Assembly (NCBI GenBank): GCA_026707745.1
Contig: JAPOWG010000042.1
Location: forward strand, 1-41,622
Length of the DNA: 41,622 bases
DNA from: Chloroflexota bacterium
Lineage (GTDB): Bacteria; Chloroflexota; Anaerolineae; Aggregatilineales; Phototrophicaceae
Direction: 5' to 3'
Numbering within the stretch: position 1 is the first letter of the stretch; each line of letters begins with the position of its first letter. Position numbers and translations under genes: made by a program. Below, piece by piece: positions 32,591 to 41,565 of this stretch. The notes under the pieces were generated by a model that was not told the origin of the DNA, searched no databases, and saw only the letters and a program-made list of their open reading frames with translations.

Positions 32591-33676
32591 TCACGTCAAA
32601 TCCAAGACACTGCGCGCCACCTCACCCTTACCCAAGGCGTCAAAGGCCTCATTGACTCCTTCGAGGGGATAGACGCGCGTCACCAACTCGTCCAGCTTGA
32701 GCTTGCCCGCTTTGTAAAGGCTAAATATGCGGGGAAAATCCAGCCGGGGGCGGCAACTGCCATACATTGAGCCGATGACCGTCTTCTCGAGCGCCAGAAT
32801 CTTGGCGTCGAAATCAAGCGGGGTGTTGTCGGGAGCATGGCCCACAAGAACAGTGACGCCTCGTCGTCGGGTAGAAAGTATGGCCTGTTTATAAGGCTCG
32901 GGCACCAGGCCGATAGCCTCAAAGGCGTAGTGGACGCCCTTACCATCCGTTAGCTCCTTGATGGCCGCAACCGGGTCAACCTCAGTTGAATTGACCACAT
33001 GCGTGGCGCCAAACAGTTTTCCCATTTCGAGTTTATTGTCCAGGATATCGACGGCGATAATCGGCTCTGCGCCGGCGATCGCCGCGCCCTGGATCACGTT
33101 CAGCCCGACGCCGCCACAGCCGAAGACGGCTACCGACTTGCCAGCCTGGACATTGCCGGTGTTGAGGGCGGCTCCCACCCCGGTCATCACGCCACAGCCG
33201 ACCAGTGCGGCCTGCGCAAAAGGGATCTCCCGATCGATCGGGATGGCGACATCTTGGGGAACGATGGTCTCGGTGCTGAAAGTACCGAGCGCATTCATCC
33301 GTTTCATGGGACGGTCACTGTCCGTGAAGAGGGGCTGCCCCCGTCGGTCCCAGGGCTCCTCACAGAGATTGGAGTAGCCCACCTGGCACATCTCGCAAAG
33401 ACCGCAGTTGCGCGTCCAGGATAGCACGACGTGATCGCCCGCTTTGACACCGTGAACCGCCGAGCCAACTTCCTCGACCACGCCCGCCCCCTCGTGACCC
33501 AGAATCACGGGCGGACGGTTGATGTCGACCCATTCCCCCTTGACGATATGCCAGTCCGAGTGACAGACGCCGCTGGCCATCAACCGGACGCGAACCTGAT
33601 CGTCTTTGATGTCGGGCAAATCAAATTGCTCGATCACCAGTGGAGTATTCGCTTCGTAAAGGACTGCCGCTTTCAT
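32591..33676 (-). CDS. Zinc-dependent alcohol dehydrogenase (class III-like MDR)
   Basis: This 361-residue medium-chain dehydrogenase retains all zinc ligands. The catalytic Cys is in SGVCHSDWH, the His in GHEGAG, and the third Cys in LVGCGVMTG. The structural zinc site is C-x2-C-x2-C-x7-C in CGLCEMCQVGYSNLC. The NAD loop is FGCGGVGLNV. The general layout resembles class III/long-chain alcohol dehydrogenases, which oxidise alcohols or glutathione adducts. GAGGAAGG lies just before the ATG at 33676. It stands between the enolase-superfamily dehydratase and the SDR pair on one strand and could oxidise an aldehyde- or alcohol-bearing intermediate; the substrate is not defined. Confidence 0.93.
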   Translation of the reverse strand: MKAAVLYEANTPLVIEQFDLPDIKDDQVRVRLMASGVCHSDWHIVKGEWVDINRPPVILGHEGAGVVEEVGSAVHGVKAGDHVVLSWTRNCGLCEMCQVGYSNLCEEPWDRRGQPLFTDSDRPMKRMNALGTFSTETIVPQDVAIPIDREIPFAQAALVGCGVMTGVGAALNTGNVQAGKSVAVFGCGGVGLNVIQGAAIAGAEPIIAVDILDNKLEMGKLFGATHVVNSTEVDPVAAIKELTDGKGVHYAFEAIGLVPEPYKQAILSTRRRGVTVLVGHAPDNTPLDFDAKILALEKTVIGSMYGSCRPRLDFPRIFSLYKAGKLKLDELVTRVYPLEGVNEAFDALGKGEVARSVLDLT

Positions 33677-33716
33677 TGGCGCCTTCCTCTTTACATCATT
33701 TCGTCACAGCTTCAAC

Positions 33717-34814
33717 TTACGATCCATACTTCTTGACCACATCCGGGTTCAGTTCCAAACCCAGGCCCGGCCTGTCCGGATAGGGGGACCACATCCCGTC
33801 TACCGGTTCGGGGAATTCGGTGTATACCAGCTTATCAAACTCCTCGGCCACACCCAAATACTCGACGATACGCAGATTTGGCGTGGCACAAGTGACATGC
33901 AGATGGATGACCTGAAAAGCGTGCGGAGCCACTGGCAGATTAAAGGCGTGAGCCAGATTCGCGACCTTGATCCACTCGGTCACGCCACCGACGCGGCCAA
34001 TATCCGGCTGCACGATATCAGCCCCGCCGCGGGCGATGAGCTCTCGAAAGCCGAATTTGGTGTATTCGTGCTCACCTGTCGCGACTGGGATATCTATAGC
34101 GGCGGCGACTGCGGCCAGGCCCTCAATATCGTCAGCCAATACCGGCTCTTCGAACCATCCCACGCGGTAGGGTTCAAAGGCGCGCGCCATGCGAATAGCC
34201 TGTTTGGCATAATAACCGTTATTGGCATCAATTAGAATCTCAACGTCATTACCAAGGGCTTGGCGGACGGCGGCCAGGCGTTCAATATCTTCTTTTTCAC
34301 TGTTGCCGAAATCTTTCCCCACCTTCATCTTGACCGACTTCATACCGCGTTCGACGTAGCCCACTTGCTCGGCAACTAGTTCGTCCACGCTGAAGTGGGT
34401 CCAGCCGCCGCTGCCATAAATGGGGACGCTATCGGTATATGGTCCTAAGAGCTTGTAGAGCGGCAGGTTGAAGTATTTGGCTTTCAAATCCCACAGGGCC
34501 GTGTCTACTGCCGAGATGGCCGCAAAGGCAAGGCCTTTCCGGCCTACGCCGCGCACGCGCCAAAACATATCGTCCCACAGTTTCTCGATGTACAGCGGGT
34601 CCGCCCCAGTTAATATCGGCTTCAGCGATTCATTGATGAGGACTTGCGCCGCGCGTCCGCCATCACCGACGCCCAGTCCTTCCAAGCCCTCATCGGTGAG
34701 AATATGGACGAAGCATTGACCTCTGCCTGGCGTCGGATGGCGAATAGTCGCGTCCTGGATGCTGCCTAGATGCGGAATAAAAATATAAGTTGTTTTGACA
34801 TCGGTGATTTTCAT
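33717..34814 (-). CDS. Mandelate racemase/enolase-superfamily sugar-acid dehydratase
   Basis: This 365-residue enzyme has the MR/MLE fold: a capping domain followed by a barrel with the acid-base and metal residues. Lys162 and Lys164 form the KxK motif (VKMKVG). The Mg2+ ligands are Asp196 (IDANNGY), Glu222 (WFEEPV) and Glu248 (TGEHEY), and the base His298 is in APHAF. This set belongs to the acid-sugar dehydratases (fuconate, galactonate, gluconate, rhamnonate and mannonate types), which convert an aldonate to a 2-keto-3-deoxy acid. The exact sugar cannot be read from the sequence. It sits in the same transcription unit as SDR and FAH genes, which is the gene set of non-phosphorylative sugar-acid degradation. 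No clear ribosome-binding site precedes the ATG. Confidence 0.9.
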   Translation of the reverse strand: MKITDVKTTYIFIPHLGSIQDATIRHPTPGRGQCFVHILTDEGLEGLGVGDGGRAAQVLINESLKPILTGADPLYIEKLWDDMFWRVRGVGRKGLAFAAISAVDTALWDLKAKYFNLPLYKLLGPYTDSVPIYGSGGWTHFSVDELVAEQVGYVERGMKSVKMKVGKDFGNSEKEDIERLAAVRQALGNDVEILIDANNGYYAKQAIRMARAFEPYRVGWFEEPVLADDIEGLAAVAAAIDIPVATGEHEYTKFGFRELIARGGADIVQPDIGRVGGVTEWIKVANLAHAFNLPVAPHAFQVIHLHVTCATPNLRIVEYLGVAEEFDKLVYTEFPEPVDGMWSPYPDRPGLGLELNPDVVKKYGS

Positions 34815-34900
34815 GGCGTGTTCTCTACGGTATTGGTCGCGAACTCGGCAGGATACATAACATGTTCCTTAAGTTACTCCGGAAACTTTACAGCGTTAGA

Positions 34901-35875
34901 CTAATCAGAGGCAATCACATCGAGAATCTTCAGAAGCTTTGTATCGCGCCACTTCTTGATCTGCTCCATATCCGCGCCCGCCAGTTCAGCTTCCATTTGG
35001 GCAACGCAAATCTTCGCCCATTCTCGCGCCAGTTCTGGCGTGCGCGGCGGCGCCTGTCGCTCGACACGCGAAGGAATGTCATCTTCCAAGCTGTGGTCGA
35101 GCTTCCGGTCGACCATGGTATCCTGCAAGCCGCCAGGACTGGTTAACATGCCGACGGCAAAGGGCCCCATTAGCGCCAGGCGCAAGCCCGGTCCAGTTCT
35201 GAAGGCGCGGTCGATTTCCTCAACGGTAGCAACCCCATTGCCCACCAGCCACAAGGCTTCGCGGTAGATCGCCGCTTGCATGTGGTTGACGATATGGCCG
35301 CGGCATTCCTTGCGGGCCACCACCGGTACTCTGCCCATTCTCGCCATGAAGTCCCGCGCCAGCGCCACCGTCTCGGCCGAGGTCATTTCGCCCCCTACGA
35401 TCTCCACCGAAGGCACGATATGCGGCGGGTTGTACGGGTGCGCCACCACACAGCGTTCAGGACGAGTCGTCGCCTTCTGTATTTCCGTCATCAGCATGGC
35501 GGATGTACTGGAAGCGAGTACGACCTCCGCAGGGGCTAGCCGGTCCAACTCCCGGTAGATCTCCCGCTTGATCCGATAGCGCTCGGGGCCGGACTCCTGG
35601 ACAAAGTCCACATCTTGCAAGGCGCCGGCTAGGTCAGTCGTCGTCGCGATCCGGTTCTGAGCGGCCGTCGCTTCTTCTTCGGTCATCACGCCGGCTTCAA
35701 CGAGGGTTGCATAGGCACTGCGGATCTCCCGCATCGTCCAAGCCAGGGCTTCATGGGAGATATCGTAAATGTTGACCTGGAGGCCGTGTTGAGCAAAAAG
35801 GACCACCCAAGAGAAACCTATCGTTCCGCCGCCAACACAGGCGACCTTGGCAATATCACTCGCGTTTCTGACCAT
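34901..35875 (-). CDS. 3-hydroxyacyl-CoA dehydrogenase-like protein (CRYL1/L-gulonate 3-dehydrogenase type)
   Basis: This 324-residue NAD-dependent dehydrogenase has the Rossmann loop GGGTIG at residues 15-20, a catalytic Ser in SSTSAMLM and the motif HPYNPPHIVPSVEIVGG, all typical of the 3-hydroxyacyl-CoA dehydrogenase fold. Its length of about 320 residues and the lack of an attached hydratase domain fit the lambda-crystallin/L-gulonate 3-dehydrogenase branch, which oxidises the 3-hydroxyl of a sugar acid. In this sugar cluster that function is more likely than beta-oxidation. GGAG lies six bases before the ATG at 35875. Neighbours are an MR/MLE dehydratase 86 bases downstream and a FAH-family gene 77 bases upstream. 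Product and substrate are inferred only. Confidence 0.85.
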   Translation of the reverse strand: MVRNASDIAKVACVGGGTIGFSWVVLFAQHGLQVNIYDISHEALAWTMREIRSAYATLVEAGVMTEEEATAAQNRIATTTDLAGALQDVDFVQESGPERYRIKREIYRELDRLAPAEVVLASSTSAMLMTEIQKATTRPERCVVAHPYNPPHIVPSVEIVGGEMTSAETVALARDFMARMGRVPVVARKECRGHIVNHMQAAIYREALWLVGNGVATVEEIDRAFRTGPGLRLALMGPFAVGMLTSPGGLQDTMVDRKLDHSLEDDIPSRVERQAPPRTPELAREWAKICVAQMEAELAGADMEQIKKWRDTKLLKILDVIASD

Positions 35876-35952
35876 TGAGGCTCCAATCCGTTATTCTAAC
35901 AGCAAAACAGGACGCAACCGGCTGCGATAGAAGCGGGCTGGCGCCGAAGCAG

Positions 35953-36912
35953 TTATGCTATTGGCTTGTAGCGATAGTCGGGATCGACGTTTTCCTTGGG
36001 GCCGAGGGTGTTGCGCAGGGTACCGATGCCCTCGACTTCCATCTCAACCACATCACCGGGCTGCAAGTAACGCGCATTGTCAATGCCTAATGCGATCGCC
36101 TCGGGGATTGAGCCGCCCGAAACTGTACCGCTTCCAAGCACGTCCCCCGGCACAATACGACTGTCCTTGGAGGCGCGCTCGACATAATCTCCCCAACCGT
36201 GATACGAAGTTCCGCCATCGCCTGCATCCAGCCAGACATCGCCGTTGACCCTGATCGTGCACTTGACCTGCAACCTGCCATCACGCAGATAGGGGGCCAT
36301 TTCATCGGTGGTGACCAGCCAGGGACCAAGCGAAGAGGCGGCGTCTTTGCCTTTGGCGGGACCGAGCCCAACAGCCATTTCGTCAAATTGCAGGTCACGG
36401 GCGCTCCAGTCGTTGAGTATGCAGAAGCCGGCGATATAGTCCAGAGCATCGACGGCTTTAATGTCGCTGCCTTCACGTCCGATGACGCAGCCCAATTCCA
36501 TCTCATAATCCAGTCGGTCAGTCGCCGAAGGAACCGGCACGACGTCTTCCGGTCCGAAGACGCGCAGGGTGTTGGAGAAGTAGAAGACCGGCAAGCGATA
36601 CCAAGCCTCGTGCAGCGTCCGCGCGCCTTGTCCGTTGGCATGCGCCTCGTAACTAAAGAAGTCGCGCAAAGTCGGCGGCTGGAGGACAGGAGCGCGCAGC
36701 CGAACCATGGGCAGGGGCACACCCGGCGCGGCGATATCGCTCGCTAGGGCGTCTCGTACTCGATCAAGTGGCGAGTCGCCGGATTCAAGTAAAGCGCGGA
36801 CGTCCCTCAAGGTGTGATCGGCGCCTAGCAAGGCGGTGACATCGACCACCAAATTGTCACTCAGAACCCCACAACGCGGTCCGCTTCCGGAATCGTATGT
36901 CAGCAGTTTCAT
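35953..36912 (-). CDS. FAH-family hydrolase
   Basis: This 319-residue protein is a fumarylacetoacetate-hydrolase superfamily member. An N-terminal SH3-like domain (about residues 1-70) precedes the catalytic barrel. Metal ligands Glu137 and Glu139 are in LDYEMELGCVIG, and the downstream Asp is in LNDWSARD. The HGWGDYVERAS and LGSGTVSGG stretches are more like fungal/bacterial fumarylacetoacetase-type members than the smaller 18278-19153 paralog. Such enzymes cleave C-C bonds in diketo acids, for instance 2,4-diketo-3-deoxy-L-fuconate to pyruvate and lactate. The ATG at 36912 follows GGAGGA and GGGA; an in-frame start at 36966 would overlap the ThuA gene. The gene order (ThuA, FAH, CRYL1-like, MR/MLE) suggests sugar-acid breakdown. 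Confidence 0.88.
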   Translation of the reverse strand: MKLLTYDSGSGPRCGVLSDNLVVDVTALLGADHTLRDVRALLESGDSPLDRVRDALASDIAAPGVPLPMVRLRAPVLQPPTLRDFFSYEAHANGQGARTLHEAWYRLPVFYFSNTLRVFGPEDVVPVPSATDRLDYEMELGCVIGREGSDIKAVDALDYIAGFCILNDWSARDLQFDEMAVGLGPAKGKDAASSLGPWLVTTDEMAPYLRDGRLQVKCTIRVNGDVWLDAGDGGTSYHGWGDYVERASKDSRIVPGDVLGSGTVSGGSIPEAIALGIDNARYLQPGDVVEMEVEGIGTLRNTLGPKENVDPDYRYKPIA

Positions 36913-36949
36913 AAATCCCGAATCCTCCTCGTGCAGGATAAGGTATAGG

Positions 36950-37747
36950 TCAATCCAGTCTCTCAAGAGGCGGATGATCGCCGAAGAGCAATTCGGGACC
37001 GCCCGATGGCGCTGCCCAAGCCACCGCGTTGGTGATCACGCGCAGCACCTCGGGCTGATAATAGATCGGCAGCGTTTCGTGGCCGGGCCGAAAATAGAAG
37101 ACTTTGCCGCGCCCGCGGTGATAGCAGCAGCCGCTGCGGAAGATCTCACCGCCCTGGAACCAGCTTACGAAGACCAGCGTATCCGGGGCAGGAATATCAA
37201 AGGGCTCGCCATACATTTCGGTTTCCGGAATCTCGAAGTATTCCGGCAAGCCCCTGGCTATGGGATGCCCCTGCTCAAGGACCCAGATACGTTCTTTCTC
37301 GTCCGCTTCGCGTGTCTTCAGCATACACGAGGTGCCCATCAACCTCTTGAATATCTTTGAATAATGCGCGGAATGCAGCGCAACGAGACCCATACCGCCT
37401 ATGGTCACGCGTTCGTGTACGCGCTCGACGATCTCATCGCTGACCTGGTCGTGGGCGGCGTGGCCCCACCAAGTCAGGACATCAGTCTGGTCCAATACGG
37501 CTTCCGTCAGGCCGTGCTCCGGTTCATCGAGAGTTGCCGCGCGCACAGCAAAGCCCTGCCCGCTGAGATGATCCGCGATAACGGCGTGCATACCGTCCGG
37601 GTAAATTTTCTGTACGCCTTCGGTCGCATTGACCAGCCTCTGTCCGCTGAACCCATAGTTTTTCAGACGCGACTTCACATCGGCATGACGCTGCGGATTC
37701 TCGTGCCAAAACTCATTCCATACAGTTACACGAATCGGTCGTGACAT
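36950..37747 (-). CDS. ThuA-like (trehalose-utilisation family) protein, copy A
   Basis: This 265-residue protein matches the ThuA domain, a class I glutamine-amidotransferase-like fold found next to sugar oxidoreductases and isomerases. It begins [12 protein letters not shown] and carries [40 protein letters not shown] and the closing [13 protein letters not shown]. The roles of ThuA proteins in keto-sugar processing are only partly understood. It is a paralog of the 249-residue product at 40816-41565 and has a 16-residue C-terminal extension ending PPLERLD. GGAG nine bases upstream lies within the end of the preceding isomerase gene, three bases away, so the two are translationally coupled. 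No catalytic Cys of true amidotransferases is apparent. Confidence 0.88.
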   Translation of the reverse strand: MSRPIRVTVWNEFWHENPQRHADVKSRLKNYGFSGQRLVNATEGVQKIYPDGMHAVIADHLSGQGFAVRAATLDEPEHGLTEAVLDQTDVLTWWGHAAHDQVSDEIVERVHERVTIGGMGLVALHSAHYSKIFKRLMGTSCMLKTREADEKERIWVLEQGHPIARGLPEYFEIPETEMYGEPFDIPAPDTLVFVSWFQGGEIFRSGCCYHRGRGKVFYFRPGHETLPIYYQPEVLRVITNAVAWAAPSGGPELLFGDHPPLERLD

Positions 37748-37750
37748 AAG

Positions 37751-38614
37751 CTATGCTCCGTTCGATAGCGCGTCGCCAAATACCGCCCGCACTTCGTCCC
37801 GCATTTCGTCGACCCGCGCCCAAACTTCCCGCGTCCGTTGGAAGACATCGACCGGGTAGCCGCTCTGCAACATAATGGGTCCGTCGAAGCCATTGTCGCG
37901 GGCCATGCTCAAGCAGCGCTGGAAATCTTCGCTGATCAGGTCGCCGTTTTCGTCGACCTCAGCCCAGGCGTGGATTGAAGTCGCGCGCGGCATGATCGCT
38001 TCCAGGGTCTCGTACTTATCGGCTCCACGAGCATTGCCAAAATCAGCAATCACGCCGTATTCACGTTCGGAGTGTTCGATAACACCGAGCAGATCGCCCG
38101 ACTTCAGGTTGAAGTGCCGGTAATTCTCGGTGGCGGGCTTGAGCCCAAGATCTACGGCGACATCAAAGAGTTCGCGGAACGCTTCGCCGCTCGCGCGAAT
38201 GGTCTCCGGCGAAGGTTCGCTATCGCCCGGGACATAGCGCACGCCCCTCGCCCCCAACTCGACGGCGATCTCCATCCAACGCTTGATGTGCGCGATCCCC
38301 GCGCCGCGCTCGTCGGGATCCGTACTGGCGACTTCGCCGGTATCAATCAGCAGTTGAAAAAGCTCCACCTTCGCTTCTGCAAAGGCGGAACGCAACTCTG
38401 CAAGGTAGCCGCTGTCGATGCTGGGCAGGTGATAGACGCTGAGATCAAAGCTGTGGAAGCCGCGCGCGGCAGCTGCGGCTGGCACATCAAGCAGATCGAT
38501 GGTAGCCGGCTCCGACATGGACCCGATCTGTTGGGTTCCGTCAGCGTCCAATTCATATCGTGGACTCCCCAGCGCTTTCGCCAAGGTTACTGTTGATACT
38601 GCTGCGCGTACCAT
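37751..38614 (-). CDS. Sugar phosphate isomerase/epimerase-like TIM-barrel protein, copy A
   Basis: This 287-residue protein belongs to the xylose-isomerase-like TIM-barrel family (AP endonuclease 2 superfamily). Segments VKPATENYRHFN-like LKPATENYRH, VIADFGNARG and SIHAWAEVDENG supply the metal-binding carboxylates and His at the barrel mouth. VRYVPGDSEPSPETIRASG is shared with the next paralog. Members isomerise or epimerise sugars; some act on 3-keto-glycosides. The ATG at 38614 is chosen because GAGAGG precedes it and because the paralog also begins MVRA; both are then exactly 287 residues. The ThuA-like gene starts four bases after its stop. The true substrate is unknown. Confidence 0.87.
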   Translation of the reverse strand: MVRAAVSTVTLAKALGSPRYELDADGTQQIGSMSEPATIDLLDVPAAAAARGFHSFDLSVYHLPSIDSGYLAELRSAFAEAKVELFQLLIDTGEVASTDPDERGAGIAHIKRWMEIAVELGARGVRYVPGDSEPSPETIRASGEAFRELFDVAVDLGLKPATENYRHFNLKSGDLLGVIEHSEREYGVIADFGNARGADKYETLEAIMPRATSIHAWAEVDENGDLISEDFQRCLSMARDNGFDGPIMLQSGYPVDVFQRTREVWARVDEMRDEVRAVFGDALSNGA

Positions 38615-38648
38615 AAAGTACCTCTCTCTTCCACATAAGCACGCTTTT

Positions 38649-38668
38649 GGGCGAGCCAAGGGTCGCCC
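38649..38668. repeat. GC-rich palindrome, near copy of the 22587 element
   Basis: Arms GGGCGAGCC and GGGTCGCCC flank AA, with one arm mismatch, followed by CTGC. It lies in the 213-bp gap between the two isomerase genes, just upstream of the copy-A start, where a hairpin could affect expression. The rest of the gap shows no gene. Confidence 0.55.
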
Positions 38669-38827
38669 CTGCAATTCCTTGAGCTGAGCGGTTCGGGCAG
38701 GCAACCTGCGGTATCGGCGGTCAGTGTCAACGGGCTGTGTCTGCGCGACCTAGGCACAGCGTAAGGTCATAGCTACACGGCTTTCTTATTCTCGGTCAAA
38801 TAAGGGGTTGCCGCCATTTTGCTATTC

Positions 38828-39691
38828 TCAGCCCTGGAGATCGTCGCCGAAGACGGAACGGACTTCGCCGCGCAGTTCGTCGACAGCGTCCCACATCTCG
38901 CGCGTATCGCGGTAAAGCTGATAGGGGTGTCCGCCCAAGAGCATGATGGGGCCGTCGAAACCGCTGTCGCGCGCCATATTCAGGCAGCGCTTGGAGTCCT
39001 CGTCGTTGATGACCCCATCCTCATCAATCGCGACCCATTGATGAATAGCGGTGGCCCGTGGCATCAATTTGGACAGATTGTCATATTTGTCTGGTCCCTT
39101 GGCGTTGCCAAAATCGGCGACCAGTCCATAGTCGCGCTCGGCAATATCGAGTACCTGTAAGAGATCGTCCGCCTCATTGTTAAAGACCTTATAGTTTTCG
39201 GTGGCCGGCTCCAGCCCGCATTCGAGGCAATAATCGTACAACTCGCGGAAGGCTTCGCCGCTCTTGCGAATCGTTTCCGGCGTGGGTTTGCTGTCGCCCG
39301 GAACGTAACGGACGCCGGTCGATCCCAGCTCGGCGGCGATCTCCATCCAGCGCTTGGTCAGCGCGATGCTAGCGCTTCGTTCGTCGGGATCGGAACTGGC
39401 GACCTCTCCCAAATCAATCAGCAGTTGATACAACTCCACACCCGCTGATCCGAAAGCGGAACGCAGTTCGGCCAGGTAGCCGGGCTCAATGTTGGGGATA
39501 TGTTGAATGCAGAGGTCGACGCAGTTGATCCCATGTGCGGCGACTTCGGCCGGGAAAGCCAGCAGATCAAGGGTCGGCGTCCCATGCCAGGACCCGGAAA
39601 CGCTTTTGCCGCCAGCGTCCAATTCGAACCATGGATCTCCCAAGGCATCCGGCAAATGCAAGGAAAAACTGGATAATCCTGCTCGTACCAT
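38828..39691 (-). CDS. Sugar phosphate isomerase/epimerase-like TIM-barrel protein, copy B
   Basis: This 287-residue protein is the paralog of the 37751-38614 product. It shares MVRAGLS at the start, VRYVPGDSKPTPETIRKSG, LEPATENYKVFN, LVADFGNAKG and AIHQWVAIDEDG, and it ends ELRGEVRSVFGDDLQG. The conserved acidic and His residues of the TIM-barrel metal site are kept. AGGGAG seven bases before the ATG at 39691 marks the start. Unlike copy A it has no ThuA gene directly after it; a 213-bp gap with a palindrome follows. It comes 31 bases after the zinc-less MDR dehydrogenase gene. Copies A and B may handle epimeric substrates. Confidence 0.87.
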   Translation of the reverse strand: MVRAGLSSFSLHLPDALGDPWFELDAGGKSVSGSWHGTPTLDLLAFPAEVAAHGINCVDLCIQHIPNIEPGYLAELRSAFGSAGVELYQLLIDLGEVASSDPDERSASIALTKRWMEIAAELGSTGVRYVPGDSKPTPETIRKSGEAFRELYDYCLECGLEPATENYKVFNNEADDLLQVLDIAERDYGLVADFGNAKGPDKYDNLSKLMPRATAIHQWVAIDEDGVINDEDSKRCLNMARDSGFDGPIMLLGGHPYQLYRDTREMWDAVDELRGEVRSVFGDDLQG

Positions 39692-39722
39692 TCGATTTCT
39701 CCCTCTTCGCTAAGTCACCCGC

Positions 39723-40805
39723 TCAAAAGCGTACTCCAAACTTTACCACTTCCCCAGGCTCCTTCACAACCAGATCCCAGACGGCAGGACCTTCGTCCAG
39801 CGAAACCAGGGGCTGGATCAACCCGGGCGCGGTCAGCGCACCCTGGCGCATCATGCTGATGATGGCGTCGTAGGCGCGATAATCATCCCAACGCGAGTAG
39901 TCGCGCGGCTTGTGCCCCAGAAAACAGCCATGCGGCACAATCATCGTCAGGCGATTGCGATGAAACTCGCGCCCCAGCCAGAGGTCCCGCCCCTCGCCCA
40001 GATAGACGCCGCTGGCGCAGATCGTGCCCTCCATGCGCGTCGCGCGTATCGCGTTTTGCAAGCCCGCGTAGGTCGCGCTCAACTCAACGGCCACGTCGAC
40101 ACCGGGGCCCCCGGTCAGCTTGTGAATCTCGAGCGCGGCATCCACCTCGAATGGATCGAGCGCATAGTGCGCGCCATAATCCAGCGCCAGTTCCCGGCGC
40201 TTGGGCAGTGGATCCACAGCGAAGACCTGCTCGGCGCCGCTCAACGCCGCCATGCGCACCGTCAGCAAACCGATCGCGCCCAGCCCGACGACGGCGACCG
40301 TGTCGGCGAAGCGCAGGTTCGATTCGCGGATGCAGTGGAAGGAAACAAAGGCCGGCTCGAAACAAAGCGCGTCCAGCGGGTCAATATCGTCCAAAGGCCA
40401 GATGCAGCCATCCAGCCAGAGCGGCGGGCCATCCCAGGGCAGCTTGCGTCGCGTTGGGATCGTGTTGGTCTCGCTGACATCCATGAAACTGATGACTTGG
40501 TCCCCCATCTTCCAATCGGAGACTTCCGAGCCAAGCTCGATGATCGTGCCGACGCCGCTAGTGCCGACTGGCGCGCCGCTCAAGTCATAGCGTCCGTCCG
40601 CCCCCTCCTCAGGAAGGAAGAGGCGCATCTCTTCATCCCATATCTGGCCACGCTCGCTGCGGCCATCCATAATCGCCAGCGGCGTGCCGTGCTTGCCCGA
40701 GGCATATTCGGTCTGGACGCGCACTTCATGTGGCGCAAGCGGTCGCTCGTCGTATTCGACCAGTCCAACTTTGTATCCGCCGGTGAAAGCCAGCTTACGC
40801 GGCAT
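39723..40805 (-). CDS. Medium-chain dehydrogenase (MDR), zinc ligands missing
   Basis: This 360-residue protein has the MDR fold: an N-terminal GroES-like domain (GLVEYDERPLAPHEVRVQTEY), the NAD-binding loop VVGLGAIGLLTVRMAAL, and VFAVDPLPKRRELALDYGAHYALDP after it. The usual catalytic GxCxSD and GHE motifs are absent; their places read ASGKHGT and GAPVGTSGVG, and the four structural-zinc cysteines are also missing. It is therefore a zinc-independent or divergent sugar/threonine-dehydrogenase-like enzyme. The ATG at 40805 follows AGAGG; the frame is open for 71 more codons upstream, but these lie out of frame across the ThuA gene and are not protein-like. It is 10 bases from the ThuA gene, hence the same transcript. 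Confidence 0.87.
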   Translation of the reverse strand: MPRKLAFTGGYKVGLVEYDERPLAPHEVRVQTEYASGKHGTPLAIMDGRSERGQIWDEEMRLFLPEEGADGRYDLSGAPVGTSGVGTIIELGSEVSDWKMGDQVISFMDVSETNTIPTRRKLPWDGPPLWLDGCIWPLDDIDPLDALCFEPAFVSFHCIRESNLRFADTVAVVGLGAIGLLTVRMAALSGAEQVFAVDPLPKRRELALDYGAHYALDPFEVDAALEIHKLTGGPGVDVAVELSATYAGLQNAIRATRMEGTICASGVYLGEGRDLWLGREFHRNRLTMIVPHGCFLGHKPRDYSRWDDYRAYDAIISMMRQGALTAPGLIQPLVSLDEGPAVWDLVVKEPGEVVKFGVRF

Positions 40806-40815
40806 GAGCAGACCT

Positions 40816-41565
40816 CTAGCTCGATCGCGCCGCCCATTCGACGGCATTGGCGATGACCTGCTGGGCTTCTCTCTGATAGTAAATCGGGTAGGTCTCGTGA
40901 CCGGGCCGAAAGAAGAAGACACGCCCTCGACCACGTTGAAAGCAACAGCCGCTGCGGCAGACTTCGCCGCTGGGCCAGGAACTGATGAAGACAATCGAAT
41001 CCGGCGCGGGAATATCAAAGGGCTCGCCGTAGATTTCCGTTTGCGGAATCACGAAGGACGTCTCCAAGCCGCGGGCGATGGGATGCGCCGGCTCAATGAT
41101 CCAAAGCCGTTCCGGCGCCCCACTCACAATCGGCGTCACTGAGCAGGAGGTGCCCATCAACTTCTTGAAGACTTTAGAGCCCGCGCCCCAGTGCAGCGCG
41201 ATGAAGCCCATGCCCTCGTCCACAATACGCCTGTAAACGCGCTCGGCAATCGCATCGTCGACTTTCTCGTGGACGACATGCCCCCACCAAATCAAGACAT
41301 CCGTCTCATTAAGGACGGCCTCACTCAGCCCATGCTCCGGTTCATCGAGGGTCGCTGTTCGCACAGAGAAGCCCTGCTCTCTTAAAGGAGCGGCAATGGC
41401 CTCGTGGATGCCGTCAGGATAAATCTTGCGGACGCCCTCGGTTTCTTCAATCGCGCTTTCTTCGCTGTAACCGTGGCTCATCCAGGAGCGCTGGACCGCC
41501 TCCCAATGCAGGGGATTCTCGTGCCAGAATTCGTTCCAGACTGTCACGCGGATGGGAGCTGTCAT
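40816..41565 (-). CDS. ThuA-like (trehalose-utilisation family) protein, copy B
   Basis: This 249-residue ThuA-domain protein parallels the 36950-37747 product almost segment by segment: [87 protein letters not shown]. It lacks the copy-A C-terminal tail. Its ATG overlaps the stop of the upstream isomerase gene as ATGA, a sign of translational coupling. It is followed 10 bases later by the MDR gene. This gives the order isomerase, ThuA, MDR, isomerase B, isomerase A, ThuA. The function is unproven; participation in the metabolism of an oxidised sugar is inferred from family context. Confidence 0.88.
   Translation of the reverse strand: MTAPIRVTVWNEFWHENPLHWEAVQRSWMSHGYSEESAIEETEGVRKIYPDGIHEAIAAPLREQGFSVRTATLDEPEHGLSEAVLNETDVLIWWGHVVHEKVDDAIAERVYRRIVDEGMGFIALHWGAGSKVFKKLMGTSCSVTPIVSGAPERLWIIEPAHPIARGLETSFVIPQTEIYGEPFDIPAPDSIVFISSWPSGEVCRSGCCFQRGRGRVFFFRPGHETYPIYYQREAQQVIANAVEWAARSS

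Noticed and set aside
39912..40856. Plus-strand open frame of 314 codons
   Set aside because: It is antisense to the MDR dehydrogenase; the composition is Arg/Ala/His-rich and lacks domains.
40806..41018. 71-codon N-terminal extension of the MDR gene
   Set aside because: It lies out of frame across the ThuA gene, is Ser/Pro/Arg-rich, and the ATG at 40805 has its own AGAGG.
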